Source: Spongiibacteraceae bacterium (GTDB lineage: Bacteria; Pseudomonadota; Gammaproteobacteria; Pseudomonadales; Spongiibacteraceae). From it: a stretch of 39,937 nucleotides of DNA. Both the position numbers and the translations under genes were made by a program. Shown here in pieces: positions 23,193 to 31,619 of this stretch. The stretch is from the NCBI GenBank assembly GCA_002710725.1, contig PAKT01000088.1, forward strand, positions 1 to 39,937. The letters run 5' to 3'. Position 1 is the stretch's first letter; the number at the start of each line of letters is the position of its first letter. The notes under the pieces were generated by a model. The model saw nothing but the letters and a program-made list of their open reading frames with translations. It was not told the DNA's origin and ran no database searches.

Positions 23193-24932
23193 ATGCATTC
23201 AAAGCCAATAGAAAGTCGTTTGTATTTCCGCCTAATGTCGGCAGTCACTCTTATTCTGACAGCCTTAACAGGCGGCTGCGATTCAGACTCTCGCGACGAG
23301 ATTGCCGAACGGCTTACGCGCGAAATCATCATTCACTCGCCTACGCCAAATGACAGTAACGGCAACCCGACCACAGCGATCACCGCATCCCTTTTTCTTC
23401 CCGATGAGCACCGGGAGGGAAAGACTTACCCGCTGATTATTAATAGCCATGGATGGGGCGGCAGCAGAGTCTCGTCTGACGAACTTCGCGCCATGGAGCC
23501 CGCAACCGCATCGTCACCGATAGCCTATGGTGCTCAGGTTGAATCCCAACTCGTTGCCCTGCGCGAAGCAGGCTATGCCATTATTTCTTTTGATCAACGC
23601 GGCTTTGGCCGCAATGGCGATGATGGCGACGAAGGTTCAGAAGGGGGCAGTCACGGCATGTCGCCGGACTTTGAAATCGAAGACGCCAAAGCCGTTGTCC
23701 AGTGGGGGGTGGATAACCTCAACCTGTTGACTGACGATGGCGACCCCCGTATCGGACTGCTTGGCAGTAGCTACGGCGGAGCCTTTCAACCCATGCTGGC
23801 GGCAGAAGACCCGCGCATTGATGCGATCGTGCCTTCCATGACCTGGCACAATCTAACAACGGCTCTAGCACCAAACGGAGTCCTAAAAAAAGCCTGGCTG
23901 ATTGGCATCTGTAACAAGGCCATTGAAGACGACGGCGCTGAGCTATCAGTAGAAATGGAACTGGCCTGCACGCAAGTCCGACTGGACGATTCCCGAGAGA
24001 TTAATGATGCTCGAGTCACCGAGTCCCTATTTTTCGACAACAGCCTTGCGTCCTACGAAGCCGACGCTACTTTCCAGATGCCAAAGGTCGATGCCTTGAT
24101 CCTCCATGGTGTGCGCGACACGCTATTTCCGCTGAACGAAGCCCTTGATATGCATCGCTACCTGAGCAGCGCCGGCGGTGACGTCAAAATCATTGCTCAC
24201 GAAAGCGGGCACGGCGCAGTTCGCTCCGGCGCGGGTTCTCAGGGGCCCATAGGGCAGGCCTACTGCGGAAGCATTGACGCTATCACCACTATTCGCCGCT
24301 GGTTTGACGAGAAACTCTATAAGCGCGCTGCGGTAGCACTGCCTGACATCTGTGTCGCGCTGGACAATCAGACGGGCGTGCACGTCACCAATGTAGCGCC
24401 GGCCACATCGGCACATCGGGTCGCGATTTCGCCTGTAGCCACGGTAACCGGAAGCAGCGAAAACAATGTGCGCTCACCCGCCAACGAAGCACTGTTTTTC
24501 GCCCTGAGCCAAACCATTACCCAGACCAATCAGATTCTGCTCGGCACCCCGATTGCCCGGCTAGCGGTCTCCGCGACCCCTTTCAACTCCGACCCGACGC
24601 CGTTCACCGGCCCCAATGCTGCCGGTGTTTTTATCGGCATCGGCATACAGAGAAACAATCAGGTTTATCTGGTGGATGATCAGGTCCAGCCGGTGCTGTC
24701 ATCGGATAATCGAACGGGGGCAACACCGGAGCCCATCGAGCTGGTGGCGGTTGCGGAAAAACTGGAGTTTGGTGACCGCGTGGGGGTATTGCTGTATGGC
24801 AAGCACGATATCTACGAAAACCACCCTATTGGCAGCGGCGGCGTCGGGACCAACTGGGACGGTAATGCGGCGACGGTTCTCGGCAGCGTTGACCTGCCCA
24901 TTATTGAAGTCGACAACCTCGACCGAAGATAG
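23193..24932 (+). CDS. Secreted alpha/beta-hydrolase lipoprotein (CocE/X-Pro peptidase-like)
   Basis: The 579 aa product starts with a lipoprotein signal (LILTALTGGC, preceded by basic residues). The alpha/beta-hydrolase core has an oxyanion region PLIINSHGWGGS and the nucleophile elbow GLLGSSYGGAF (about residue 193). The acid is in LILHGVRDTLFP (about 309) and the histidine in IIAHESGHGAVR. The region from about 400 to the end is strand-rich and resembles the jelly-roll domain of CocE/X-Pro dipeptidyl-peptidase hydrolases. Substrate and partners are unknown. No ribosome site is visible before the ATG, and a TATACT box ends only 7 nt before it, so it may be leaderless. Confidence 0.82.
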   Translation: MHSKPIESRLYFRLMSAVTLILTALTGGCDSDSRDEIAERLTREIIIHSPTPNDSNGNPTTAITASLFLPDEHREGKTYPLIINSHGWGGSRVSSDELRAMEPATASSPIAYGAQVESQLVALREAGYAIISFDQRGFGRNGDDGDEGSEGGSHGMSPDFEIEDAKAVVQWGVDNLNLLTDDGDPRIGLLGSSYGGAFQPMLAAEDPRIDAIVPSMTWHNLTTALAPNGVLKKAWLIGICNKAIEDDGAELSVEMELACTQVRLDDSREINDARVTESLFFDNSLASYEADATFQMPKVDALILHGVRDTLFPLNEALDMHRYLSSAGGDVKIIAHESGHGAVRSGAGSQGPIGQAYCGSIDAITTIRRWFDEKLYKRAAVALPDICVALDNQTGVHVTNVAPATSAHRVAISPVATVTGSSENNVRSPANEALFFALSQTITQTNQILLGTPIARLAVSATPFNSDPTPFTGPNAAGVFIGIGIQRNNQVYLVDDQVQPVLSSDNRTGATPEPIELVAVAEKLEFGDRVGVLLYGKHDIYENHPIGSGGVGTNWDGNAATVLGSVDLPIIEVDNLDRR

Positions 24933-24952
24933 CCCTAGCGGTTCGAGCCAGC

Positions 24953-26029
24953 TCAGTGAGCCCGCTCTACATCCAGTGATTCAACAGATTCCGTTTCAAG
25001 CAGCGAAACCCGGTTAAACAGATGGTGGGCAGCGGTGTGTTCAGTCAGCGCATCGGCCGCCAGCAGGATAGCCCCCGCAGTCCAGGTGGGCTTCTCATCT
25101 GGCCACATCAGATCTTCGACAAACTGATAGCCGGTCCAGTACTCGCCGCTTTTCAGGCGCCACTGGTGCAACCAGCTGTATACCGTTACCGCGCGGGCGT
25201 GATCGCCAGCAGCCAGCAGGGCCATGACCAGCTCGCAGGACTCGGCTACGGTCACCCAGGGCTCATCAGCAACGCAGCGACAACCCATGTCCTGCTCGAC
25301 AAATTCCGACCAGCGCTTCTGCAAATGCTCTTTGGCACGCGCTTTGGGGTAGGCCCCGGACAAGACCGGGTAAAACCAGTCCATGGAGTAACGCGATTTG
25401 CTTTCCCAGGTGCGGTCAAAACGCTCGGGTTTGTTGCGCAGGGCATCACCCAGGCGCTCGCGCGCCGTTAACCAATGCGCTCTATTCTCGCCCAAGGTAA
25501 CGGCAATATTGTGCGCGCACTCCAGACTTTTGTAGATAGAACTGCAGCCCGTCACCAGCGCATCTTCCATCGATTGACCATCGGTATCGACAGCCCAGTT
25601 GATATCGCCGTGACGGCTCTGCTGCGACACTACAAAGCCTATCGCCTTATCAACAACCGGCCATAGCCTACGCAGAAAACCGTCGCGACGGGTGATCAGG
25701 TAGTGGTGCCAAACGCCGGTGGCAACGTAGGCGACAAAATTGGTTTCCCGCCGCTCACGGTTTTCGACTTCACCGTCGCGGTAGGCCGCCCACCAGCTGC
25801 CGTCGGCCAATTGATTTTCGGCAAGCCAGTCGTAGGCCGCCTCAGCAGCATCGTATTCACCGCCGATACTCAGCCCCATGGCCGCTTCTACGTGATCCCA
25901 GGGGTCTGCGTGCCCCCCCTCAAACCAGGGGATCAATCCGTCGGGGCGCTGAACGTGTTTGATAAAACCGACGGTTGAGTCAAAAAAGGATTTGGGGAAC
26001 AAGCCCTTGCTCAGGAAAACGCCACTCAT
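24953..26029 (-). CDS. Alpha/alpha-barrel protein (terpene-cyclase/glycosidase-like)
   Basis: The 358 aa product is built of helical hairpins with repeated patterns such as GGEYDAAEAAYDWLAENQLADGSWWAAYRDGEVENRERRETN and GDHARAVTVYSWLHQWRLKSGEYWTGYQF. This is the (alpha/alpha)6 toroid seen in squalene cyclase/prenyltransferases and in GH-type glycosidases. No DxDD cyclase motif is evident, so the common automatic label prenyltransferase is doubtful. A role in glycan processing or lipid-linked sugar modification is equally possible. It overlaps the methyltransferase gene by 4 nt and sits in a three-gene operon with it and a GT4 enzyme. Confidence 0.7.
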   Translation of the reverse strand: MSGVFLSKGLFPKSFFDSTVGFIKHVQRPDGLIPWFEGGHADPWDHVEAAMGLSIGGEYDAAEAAYDWLAENQLADGSWWAAYRDGEVENRERRETNFVAYVATGVWHHYLITRRDGFLRRLWPVVDKAIGFVVSQQSRHGDINWAVDTDGQSMEDALVTGCSSIYKSLECAHNIAVTLGENRAHWLTARERLGDALRNKPERFDRTWESKSRYSMDWFYPVLSGAYPKARAKEHLQKRWSEFVEQDMGCRCVADEPWVTVAESCELVMALLAAGDHARAVTVYSWLHQWRLKSGEYWTGYQFVEDLMWPDEKPTWTAGAILLAADALTEHTAAHHLFNRVSLLETESVESLDVERAH

Positions 26030-26757
26030 TGCGCCGCCCCCTGAGCGTCAGCCAGTTTGCGAAAATACATCACCACGCTCTTGCCCACGACCGGATTCAA
26101 GGCCCGTTCCAGCACTTGTGTGGTACGCGGTCGCTTCAGCAGATCCCAGACCAGCAGGCGGTGATACTGGCGAATCAGAAAATTGTTGTCCTGATTTTTC
26201 CAGAACAGGCACTTCAACCACCAGAACGGGGCGTGCAGTGCGTGCGCCCAGTGGCGATGATAGAACTGAAAACCCAGCGCCTGGATCTGCCCGCGCAACT
26301 TGCCGGCATCAAAGATCCGCACGTGACCGCCTTCCACCTTGTGGTAGGCCTCACTCAACGCCCAGCAGATGCGCTCCGGCCAGGCCCGCGGCACGCTTGC
26401 GCAAAACAGGCCACCCGGCTTGAGCACGCGCTCGATCTCTTTCAGCACAGACCGGTAATCCGGGATGTGCTCCAAAACCTCGGAGCAGATAATCTTGTCA
26501 AAGGTGTTGTCGGCAAACGGCAATTGCAGGGCGTTGGCCTGACTGAGACCAAAACCTTTGACCTCGTTGCCAGGCTCGGCGAAATCGGCAAATTTTGCTT
26601 TCGCGGTCTGCAGGTCTTTCAGGCAGAGATCCACCCCCACGGCCGTAACATCGGCCTCCACAAAGGCCGAAATCACATGTCGACCCTCACCGCAGCCAAG
26701 GTCGAGCACGCGGTCGCCGGATTGAAGAATAAAGTGTTTGAAGTCAACGGTTTGCAC
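26026..26757 (-). CDS. Class I SAM-dependent methyltransferase
   Basis: The 243 aa product carries RVLDLGCGEGRHVISAFVEADVTAVGVDLCLKDLQTAKAKF, the UbiE-type sequence FDKIICSEVLEHIPDYRSVLKEIERVLKPGGLFCASVPRAWPE, and a helical tail. Start is a GTG at 26757 that overlaps the GT4 gene by 14 nt; the stop overlaps the next gene by 4 nt. It is therefore the middle gene of a tightly coupled GT4, methyltransferase, alpha-barrel operon. The acceptor is likely a glycan or lipid, by context only. Confidence 0.88.
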   Translation of the reverse strand: MQTVDFKHFILQSGDRVLDLGCGEGRHVISAFVEADVTAVGVDLCLKDLQTAKAKFADFAEPGNEVKGFGLSQANALQLPFADNTFDKIICSEVLEHIPDYRSVLKEIERVLKPGGLFCASVPRAWPERICWALSEAYHKVEGGHVRIFDAGKLRGQIQALGFQFYHRHWAHALHAPFWWLKCLFWKNQDNNFLIRQYHRLLVWDLLKRPRTTQVLERALNPVVGKSVVMYFRKLADAQGAAQ

Positions 26758-28060
26758 GATCGATGACCTTCCAGTAAAAGTCCGTCATTTCCAGCGCAGC
26801 TTTGCGCCAACAAAAAATCTCTTCCATACGCGTGCGGCCTGCGCGAGCTATCTGCTCACGCAGCTCGGCATCATCGAATAAACGCGCTACCGCATCCGCG
26901 ATCGCCGCACTGTCACGCACCGGTACCTGTATACAGGCATCCCCCACCACTTCCGGCAGTGCCCCGCCGTTGCTGGAAACGACTGCCGTACCGCAGGCCA
27001 TCGCCTCGCCCGCCGGCAAGCCAAAGCCCTCGTAAACCGATGGCACCACGACTACTTCTGCTTCGTTGTAGTAGCGAACCAGTTCTTCAGTGCTGATACC
27101 GGTGACACAGCGAATGCGCTCAGACAAGCCAAGGCGCTCGATCAGTCGTTCGGTGGAACCGCCCGGCTTGGGCTTGCCGACCAACAGTAGCTCCAAATCG
27201 GGAAATTGCTCAACCAGAGCCGGCAGGGCGTTAATCAGGTAGTGAGCGCCCTTCAGCGGCGCATCGGCCGACACGGTAGCCATCAGCCGGTAGCGTTTTT
27301 TCACCACATCAGGCATGGGATGGAACACATCCGTGTCGATGCCGCAGTGGACCAGATCAATACTGTCCGGTGCGATTTCAAAAGCCTCGGCGATATCCTG
27401 CCGCGAGCACTCCGACACCGTCACCACATTGCGCAGCTGCCGTGCAACCTTACGCTGCATGGTAATAAAGGAATGCCAGCGGCGAATCAAAAAGCGCTGC
27501 CAGGCATTGCGCGCCGCATTCAGGGCGATATCCAGGTCGCTGGTGATCGGGTGATGGATGGTCGTCACCAGGGGGAAGCCTTCATCCTGAAGCTGCAACA
27601 TGCCCCAGCTAAGACTTTGATTATCATGAATAATGTCGTAGTGGCGGCCGTGCTTTCGCAGATACTTCACTACCCGCCGGCCAAAACAGTAGGGCTCGGC
27701 GAAACCACCGGTAAGCTTGCTGGTCCACTCGATAATATTCGTGGCCGAGGTCAGGTGATGCGGCCGCAGTGACGCCAACCCATTTTCAAACAGATTCAGG
27801 CCCGGCATTTTGATCAGCCGCACGCCTTCATCCAGATGGGGGTAAGGCTCCCCGGAAATAACATCTACCTCGTGACCCGCTTCCAGCAAGGCTTTGCTGA
27901 GATAGCGAATATAGATACCCTGCCCGCCCCCAAAGGGATGACTGCGGTATCCGAGGATACAGACCTTAAGCGAGTGCTGATGAAGCCCCTCGGCGATGGG
28001 CACGACGTCGGCAATTTGGGGCCGCGCCTGCTGGGATTTGGCTAGCTGCTCTGAACGCAT
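26744..28060 (-). CDS. Glycosyltransferase family 4
   Basis: The 438 aa product has the GT4 layout of two Rossmann domains. The N-terminal one has KVCILGYRSHPFGGGQGIYIRYLSKALLEAGHEVDVISGEPYPH. The C-terminal donor domain has LLLVGKPKPGGSTERLIERLGLSERIRCVTGISTEELVRYYNEAEVVVVPSVYEGFGLPAGEAMACGTAVVSSNGGALPEVVGDA, including the EGFGLPxxEAMA donor-sugar motif. The N-terminus has a 30-residue extension before the first strand. It is the first gene of the operon with the methyltransferase and alpha-barrel genes. The donor sugar is unknown. Confidence 0.92.
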   Translation of the reverse strand: MRSEQLAKSQQARPQIADVVPIAEGLHQHSLKVCILGYRSHPFGGGQGIYIRYLSKALLEAGHEVDVISGEPYPHLDEGVRLIKMPGLNLFENGLASLRPHHLTSATNIIEWTSKLTGGFAEPYCFGRRVVKYLRKHGRHYDIIHDNQSLSWGMLQLQDEGFPLVTTIHHPITSDLDIALNAARNAWQRFLIRRWHSFITMQRKVARQLRNVVTVSECSRQDIAEAFEIAPDSIDLVHCGIDTDVFHPMPDVVKKRYRLMATVSADAPLKGAHYLINALPALVEQFPDLELLLVGKPKPGGSTERLIERLGLSERIRCVTGISTEELVRYYNEAEVVVVPSVYEGFGLPAGEAMACGTAVVSSNGGALPEVVGDACIQVPVRDSAAIADAVARLFDDAELREQIARAGRTRMEEIFCWRKAALEMTDFYWKVIDRANR

Positions 28061-28439
28061 ATCCGATACTGGCTTGAATTTGTTATCCCCTGCACAGCCA
28101 GTAGCGGCTTTTTCGGCAGCAATGCCGAGGGGTTGTGAACCTAAAGACGTTGTATCTTACTGAAATCGACGGGGGAGTGTAGCGACAAAAACGGTCAAAA
28201 TCTAGTCACTATACGGTTGGATAGGGAGAGTTGCGCTGGCAAAGATGCCTCGCCAGCAACGCAACACATTAGCCCAAAGTATATTGTAGCGGCAAAAAAT
28301 ACCCACAAATGTGGACTGATAGGCACTATGCCCACCAGAAACTATAGATAAATCATAGACACTCGGTAAAATTACCAATCCTAAACTCGCCATCACCCCG
28401 TACAGAGCTCAAATGTCCGGCACAAGGCCCCTAATATAA
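28061..28439. other. Divergent intergenic region, AT-rich, with hairpins
   Basis: 379 bp separate the divergent GT4 and GT2 genes; no ORF of substance is seen. It contains an imperfect hairpin (GTTGCGCTGGC 28230-28240 with GCCAG/CGCAAC 28252-28265, with one 3-nt bulge) and a palindrome GGTAA-AA-TTACC (28365-28376). It is more AT-rich than the flanking genes. Promoters for both directions should lie here, but I cannot assign them securely. Confidence 0.5.
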
Positions 28440-29441
28440 ATGCTAAACCAGGCAGTCATACCTTTTTCGGATACTACTTCGAACAGCCAGTCGATCCGGG
28501 CTGACACACTGCAGCCTCGGGTAACCTATGTTATCTCCTGCCACAACCACGAGCGCTATATCGAAAGTTGCGTGCTAAGCGTTCTAGAACAGAACTACCA
28601 CAACATTGAGCTGCTTTGCTTTGACGATGGTTCCCGTGACCGCAGTGCCAGCATCCTGCGTAGACTGGCGAACGACTACGGCTTCTTCTTCAAGCAGACT
28701 GAAAACCGAGGCTTTACGGCCACTCTGAACGAAGCGCTCTCGCTCGCGACAGGTGAGTTTTTCTGCGTGCTGGGCTCAGATGACCTTGCACTGCCCGGTA
28801 AAACACTGCGCCAGGCAAGCTACCTGGCGACCCACCCGGAAAGCGTTGGCTGCACGGGTGCGGCACAAATCATTGACGAAAATAGCCACCTGGTTGACAA
28901 ACAACCACCGGCAGCAGAAGCAGATTTTGGCTTCTCCGACTTTTTCACGGGTCGAGGCCTGCCCTTCGTAGCCTCATCGGCTATGTATCGAACGCGCGCA
29001 CTGAGGATGATCGGCGGCTACAATGAGTCGATTCGACTCGAGGACCTTTATTTAGCACTCAAACTTACGGAGCAAGGCGATACTCTCCATAACCTCAGCG
29101 AGCCACTGGTCAAGTTTCGCTCCCACCGTAAAAACACCTCGAAGAAACTGGCGTATATGTATAACGCCATTCTCGAGACTCTCGCAAACTATGAAAGTCA
29201 CCCCGATTATCGGCGCGTTGTTAGCAGTTATTCAAAGCGCTTTTACAGAAGGGCCATGCGTACCGGCGATAGCACACTAGCACAGGCTGCCTTCCGCAAT
29301 ATTCGCAAATGCGATTTCGACTTGAAATTGCTGCGTAGAATGCTCAAGCATTGGATATTTGCAAAGTCAGCCAATAACGAGAGTGGCAGGGATCGTACGA
29401 CGAACGCATCGAATAGACGGCCACAAAACTCCAGGCTCTAA
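28440..29441 (+). CDS. Glycosyltransferase family 2
   Basis: The 333 aa product has the GT-A fold of GT2. The nucleotide-binding start is VTYVISCHNHERYIESCVLSVLEQNYHNIELLCFDDGSRDRSASILRRL. NRGFTATLNEALSLATGEFFCVLGSDDLALPGKTLRQ follows, containing the DxD-like SDD, and the acceptor-side MIGGYNESIRLEDLYLALKLTEQG comes later. A helical and basic C-terminal part ends in NASNRRPQNSRL. It begins a plus-strand cassette with a methyltransferase, an MBOAT and an SGNH protein. The ribosome site is weak. Confidence 0.9.
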   Translation: MLNQAVIPFSDTTSNSQSIRADTLQPRVTYVISCHNHERYIESCVLSVLEQNYHNIELLCFDDGSRDRSASILRRLANDYGFFFKQTENRGFTATLNEALSLATGEFFCVLGSDDLALPGKTLRQASYLATHPESVGCTGAAQIIDENSHLVDKQPPAAEADFGFSDFFTGRGLPFVASSAMYRTRALRMIGGYNESIRLEDLYLALKLTEQGDTLHNLSEPLVKFRSHRKNTSKKLAYMYNAILETLANYESHPDYRRVVSSYSKRFYRRAMRTGDSTLAQAAFRNIRKCDFDLKLLRRMLKHWIFAKSANNESGRDRTTNASNRRPQNSRL

Positions 29442-29532
29442 AACAACCTTACTCAGCATATGGCGTGATCAAGCTGGCCGTGTTTGGCCACCGGATTCCC
29501 GGGATGACGCTTGCTCCTCAATTGGACACCCC

Positions 29533-30189
29533 ATGACCCCAGCAAAAATTGTATCCACGATTTGCCGCGCCATTTTGCCGCCAGTTCTCTTCAAACCAGT
29601 CGCGCGCTTGCAACGCAAATGCAACAAAATTCACGCCCGCAAGGCATTAACTGGCGCGACACGGCTACATCTAGGCTGTGGCAACCACGTCCTGAATAAC
29701 TGGCACAACGTCGACCTCGAAGGTCCCGCGGAGGTGATAAAGTGGGACCTGAGCAAAGCCCTGCCCATTGCGAGCAATAGTGTCGAGCTTATCTTCAGCG
29801 AACATTTTATCGAACACATTCCCAAGCCTAGAGCTCGAAAACTGTTACTCAGTTGCCACGACGCATTGCGGCCCGGTGGCATATTACGCCTATCGACCCC
29901 TGACCTCGATGCCTTGATCGCCGCCTATCAGCAGGAGCGTTTGCGTGACTGGGCAGACGTCGAATGGCTCCCCGCGACCCCCTGCCAGATGGTTAACGAA
30001 GGCATGCGCAACTGGGGGCATGAATTCGTCTACAACAAAAACGAGCTATTTGAATTACTTCGAGAGTGCGGCTTCACAGAAATCAAAAGCGTCGAGTGGC
30101 GAAAGAGCGACCATCCGGATCTCGACAAGCTGGAGTGCAGGCCTTTTCACCAGGAAATTATTGTGGAATGCCATAAAACCAGCCGATAA
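29533..30189 (+). CDS. SAM-dependent methyltransferase of a glycan cluster
   Basis: The start is set at the ATG at 29533 (218 aa). The 58 extra residues of the ORF-track entry are read from the spacer and the GT2 end. Features are TRLHLGCGNHVLNNWHNVDLEG, IKWDLSKALPIASNSVELIFSEHFIEHIPKPRARKLLLSCHDALRPGGILRLSTPDLDALI and the C-terminal CQMVNEGMRNWGHEFVYNKNELFELLRECGF. This is typical of the methyltransferases found beside GT2 genes in O-antigen clusters. The substrate is unknown. The MBOAT gene begins 5 bp after its stop. Confidence 0.87.
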   Translation: MTPAKIVSTICRAILPPVLFKPVARLQRKCNKIHARKALTGATRLHLGCGNHVLNNWHNVDLEGPAEVIKWDLSKALPIASNSVELIFSEHFIEHIPKPRARKLLLSCHDALRPGGILRLSTPDLDALIAAYQQERLRDWADVEWLPATPCQMVNEGMRNWGHEFVYNKNELFELLRECGFTEIKSVEWRKSDHPDLDKLECRPFHQEIIVECHKTSR

Positions 30190-30194
30190 ATCTT

Positions 30195-31616
30195 ATGCTG
30201 TTTAACTCTCTGGAATTCGCGCTCTTTCTACCCTTGGTGTTTGCACTTTACTGGCTGATACCGCGGCACTATATTTCCAGCCAGAACCTGCTAATACTCT
30301 GCGCAAGCTACGGTTTTTACGCCTGGTGGGACTGGCGCTTTCTCGGGCTGATACTACTCAGCTCGACAGCGGATTATGCTGTAGGTCTAGCCCTAAGCCG
30401 ATCTGAAAAGCCAGCACCGCGTCGCTGCTGGTTGGCACTAAGCCTTATCGTCAATCTCGGCCTGCTGGGCTTTTTCAAATATTACAATTTCTTTGTCGAC
30501 AGCCTGGTGACCGCCTTCCACGGCATTGGGGTCGAACTTTCACCCGCGTCGCTGTCAATCGTGCTTCCGGTTGGCATCAGTTTTTACACCTTTCAGACCC
30601 TCAGCTATACGCTCGACGTCTACCATCGAAAGCTCAAGCCCGAACGCAACGCCATTGCTTTCTTCGCCTATGTCAGTTTTTTTCCCCAGCTGGTAGCAGG
30701 GCCAATCGAGCGAGCCCGCCACCTGCTGCCCCAGTTCAAGCGCGCCCGGCAATTTACTTACGAGCAGGGGCGTGAAGGACTACAACTAATCGCCCAGGGC
30801 TTCTTCAAGAAAGTGGTCATCGCCGACAATTGCGCGCCTTACGTTGACGCGGTTTTCAGTAACTACCAGACGGCTTCCGCGCCAACACTGGCTCTGGGTA
30901 CGATCCTGTTTGGCTTCCAGATCTACGGCGATTTCTCTGGTTACTCGGATATGGCACGCGGTATAGCACGCCTGTTTGGCATGGACCTTATGCTGAATTT
31001 CCGGCGGCCCTTTTTTGCCCAGAACCCCGCAGAATTCTGGAACCGCTGGCATATCTCACTCTCGTCCTGGTTTCGAGATTACGTCTACATCCCCCTTGGC
31101 GGCAGTCGCCATGGAAAATTCACCACCTACCGCAACCTGCTCACAATTTTCCTGATCAGCGGACTGTGGCATGGCGCCCACGAAATCTACCTGCTCTGGG
31201 GGCTGATACACGGCATTAATGTCGTCGCCTACACGGCCATACGAAACAGTATCGGTACCGCTCACGGTCCCTTTCGCTACCCTCTGTTCAATATCGCTAT
31301 CACCTACGTAATAACCTGTTTGACGTGGATATTTTTCCGCTCAAGCTCAATCGATTCAGCCATGGAGTATCTTTCACGGCTGCTATCAACGTCGTGGCTC
31401 GTTCAGGCCGAGCCGGTACCGCTGCTCCTGATGTACGCCATTGGCGCACTTCTACTTTATGAAACAACACAGGAACGACCCGACTCCGCACTCAGTCGAA
31501 CATTGCGCGCACCTTTTAAGTTTGCACCTGTACGCTGGTGCGCCTATCTGGCGATTTTCAGCAGCGCCATGCTGGGCGGCGGTGACACCCAGCAATTTAT
31601 TTACTTCCAGTTCTAG
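30195..31616 (+). CDS. MBOAT family O-acyltransferase (AlgI-like)
   Basis: The 473 aa product is an inner-membrane protein with about 9-11 segments. It has the AlgI/DltB start MLFNSLEFALFLPLVFALYWL. The family signature is LPVGISFYTFQTLSYTLDVYHRKLKPERNAIAFFAYVSFFPQLVAGPIERARHLLPQF, and FRDYVYIPLGGSRHGKFTTYRNLLTIFLISGLWHGAHEIYLLWGLIHG contains the catalytic His. It moves acyl groups, usually acetyl, across the membrane for transfer to a surface polymer. The SGNH protein that follows after 3 bp is the expected partner. Confidence 0.95.
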   Translation: MLFNSLEFALFLPLVFALYWLIPRHYISSQNLLILCASYGFYAWWDWRFLGLILLSSTADYAVGLALSRSEKPAPRRCWLALSLIVNLGLLGFFKYYNFFVDSLVTAFHGIGVELSPASLSIVLPVGISFYTFQTLSYTLDVYHRKLKPERNAIAFFAYVSFFPQLVAGPIERARHLLPQFKRARQFTYEQGREGLQLIAQGFFKKVVIADNCAPYVDAVFSNYQTASAPTLALGTILFGFQIYGDFSGYSDMARGIARLFGMDLMLNFRRPFFAQNPAEFWNRWHISLSSWFRDYVYIPLGGSRHGKFTTYRNLLTIFLISGLWHGAHEIYLLWGLIHGINVVAYTAIRNSIGTAHGPFRYPLFNIAITYVITCLTWIFFRSSSIDSAMEYLSRLLSTSWLVQAEPVPLLLMYAIGALLLYETTQERPDSALSRTLRAPFKFAPVRWCAYLAIFSSAMLGGGDTQQFIYFQF

Positions 31617-31619
31617 CCG

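Noticed and set aside
29359-29532. N-terminal extension of the glycan methyltransferase in the ORF track
   Set aside because: The residues are Arg/Ser-rich and come from the GT2 end and spacer; the family begins near the ATG at 29533.
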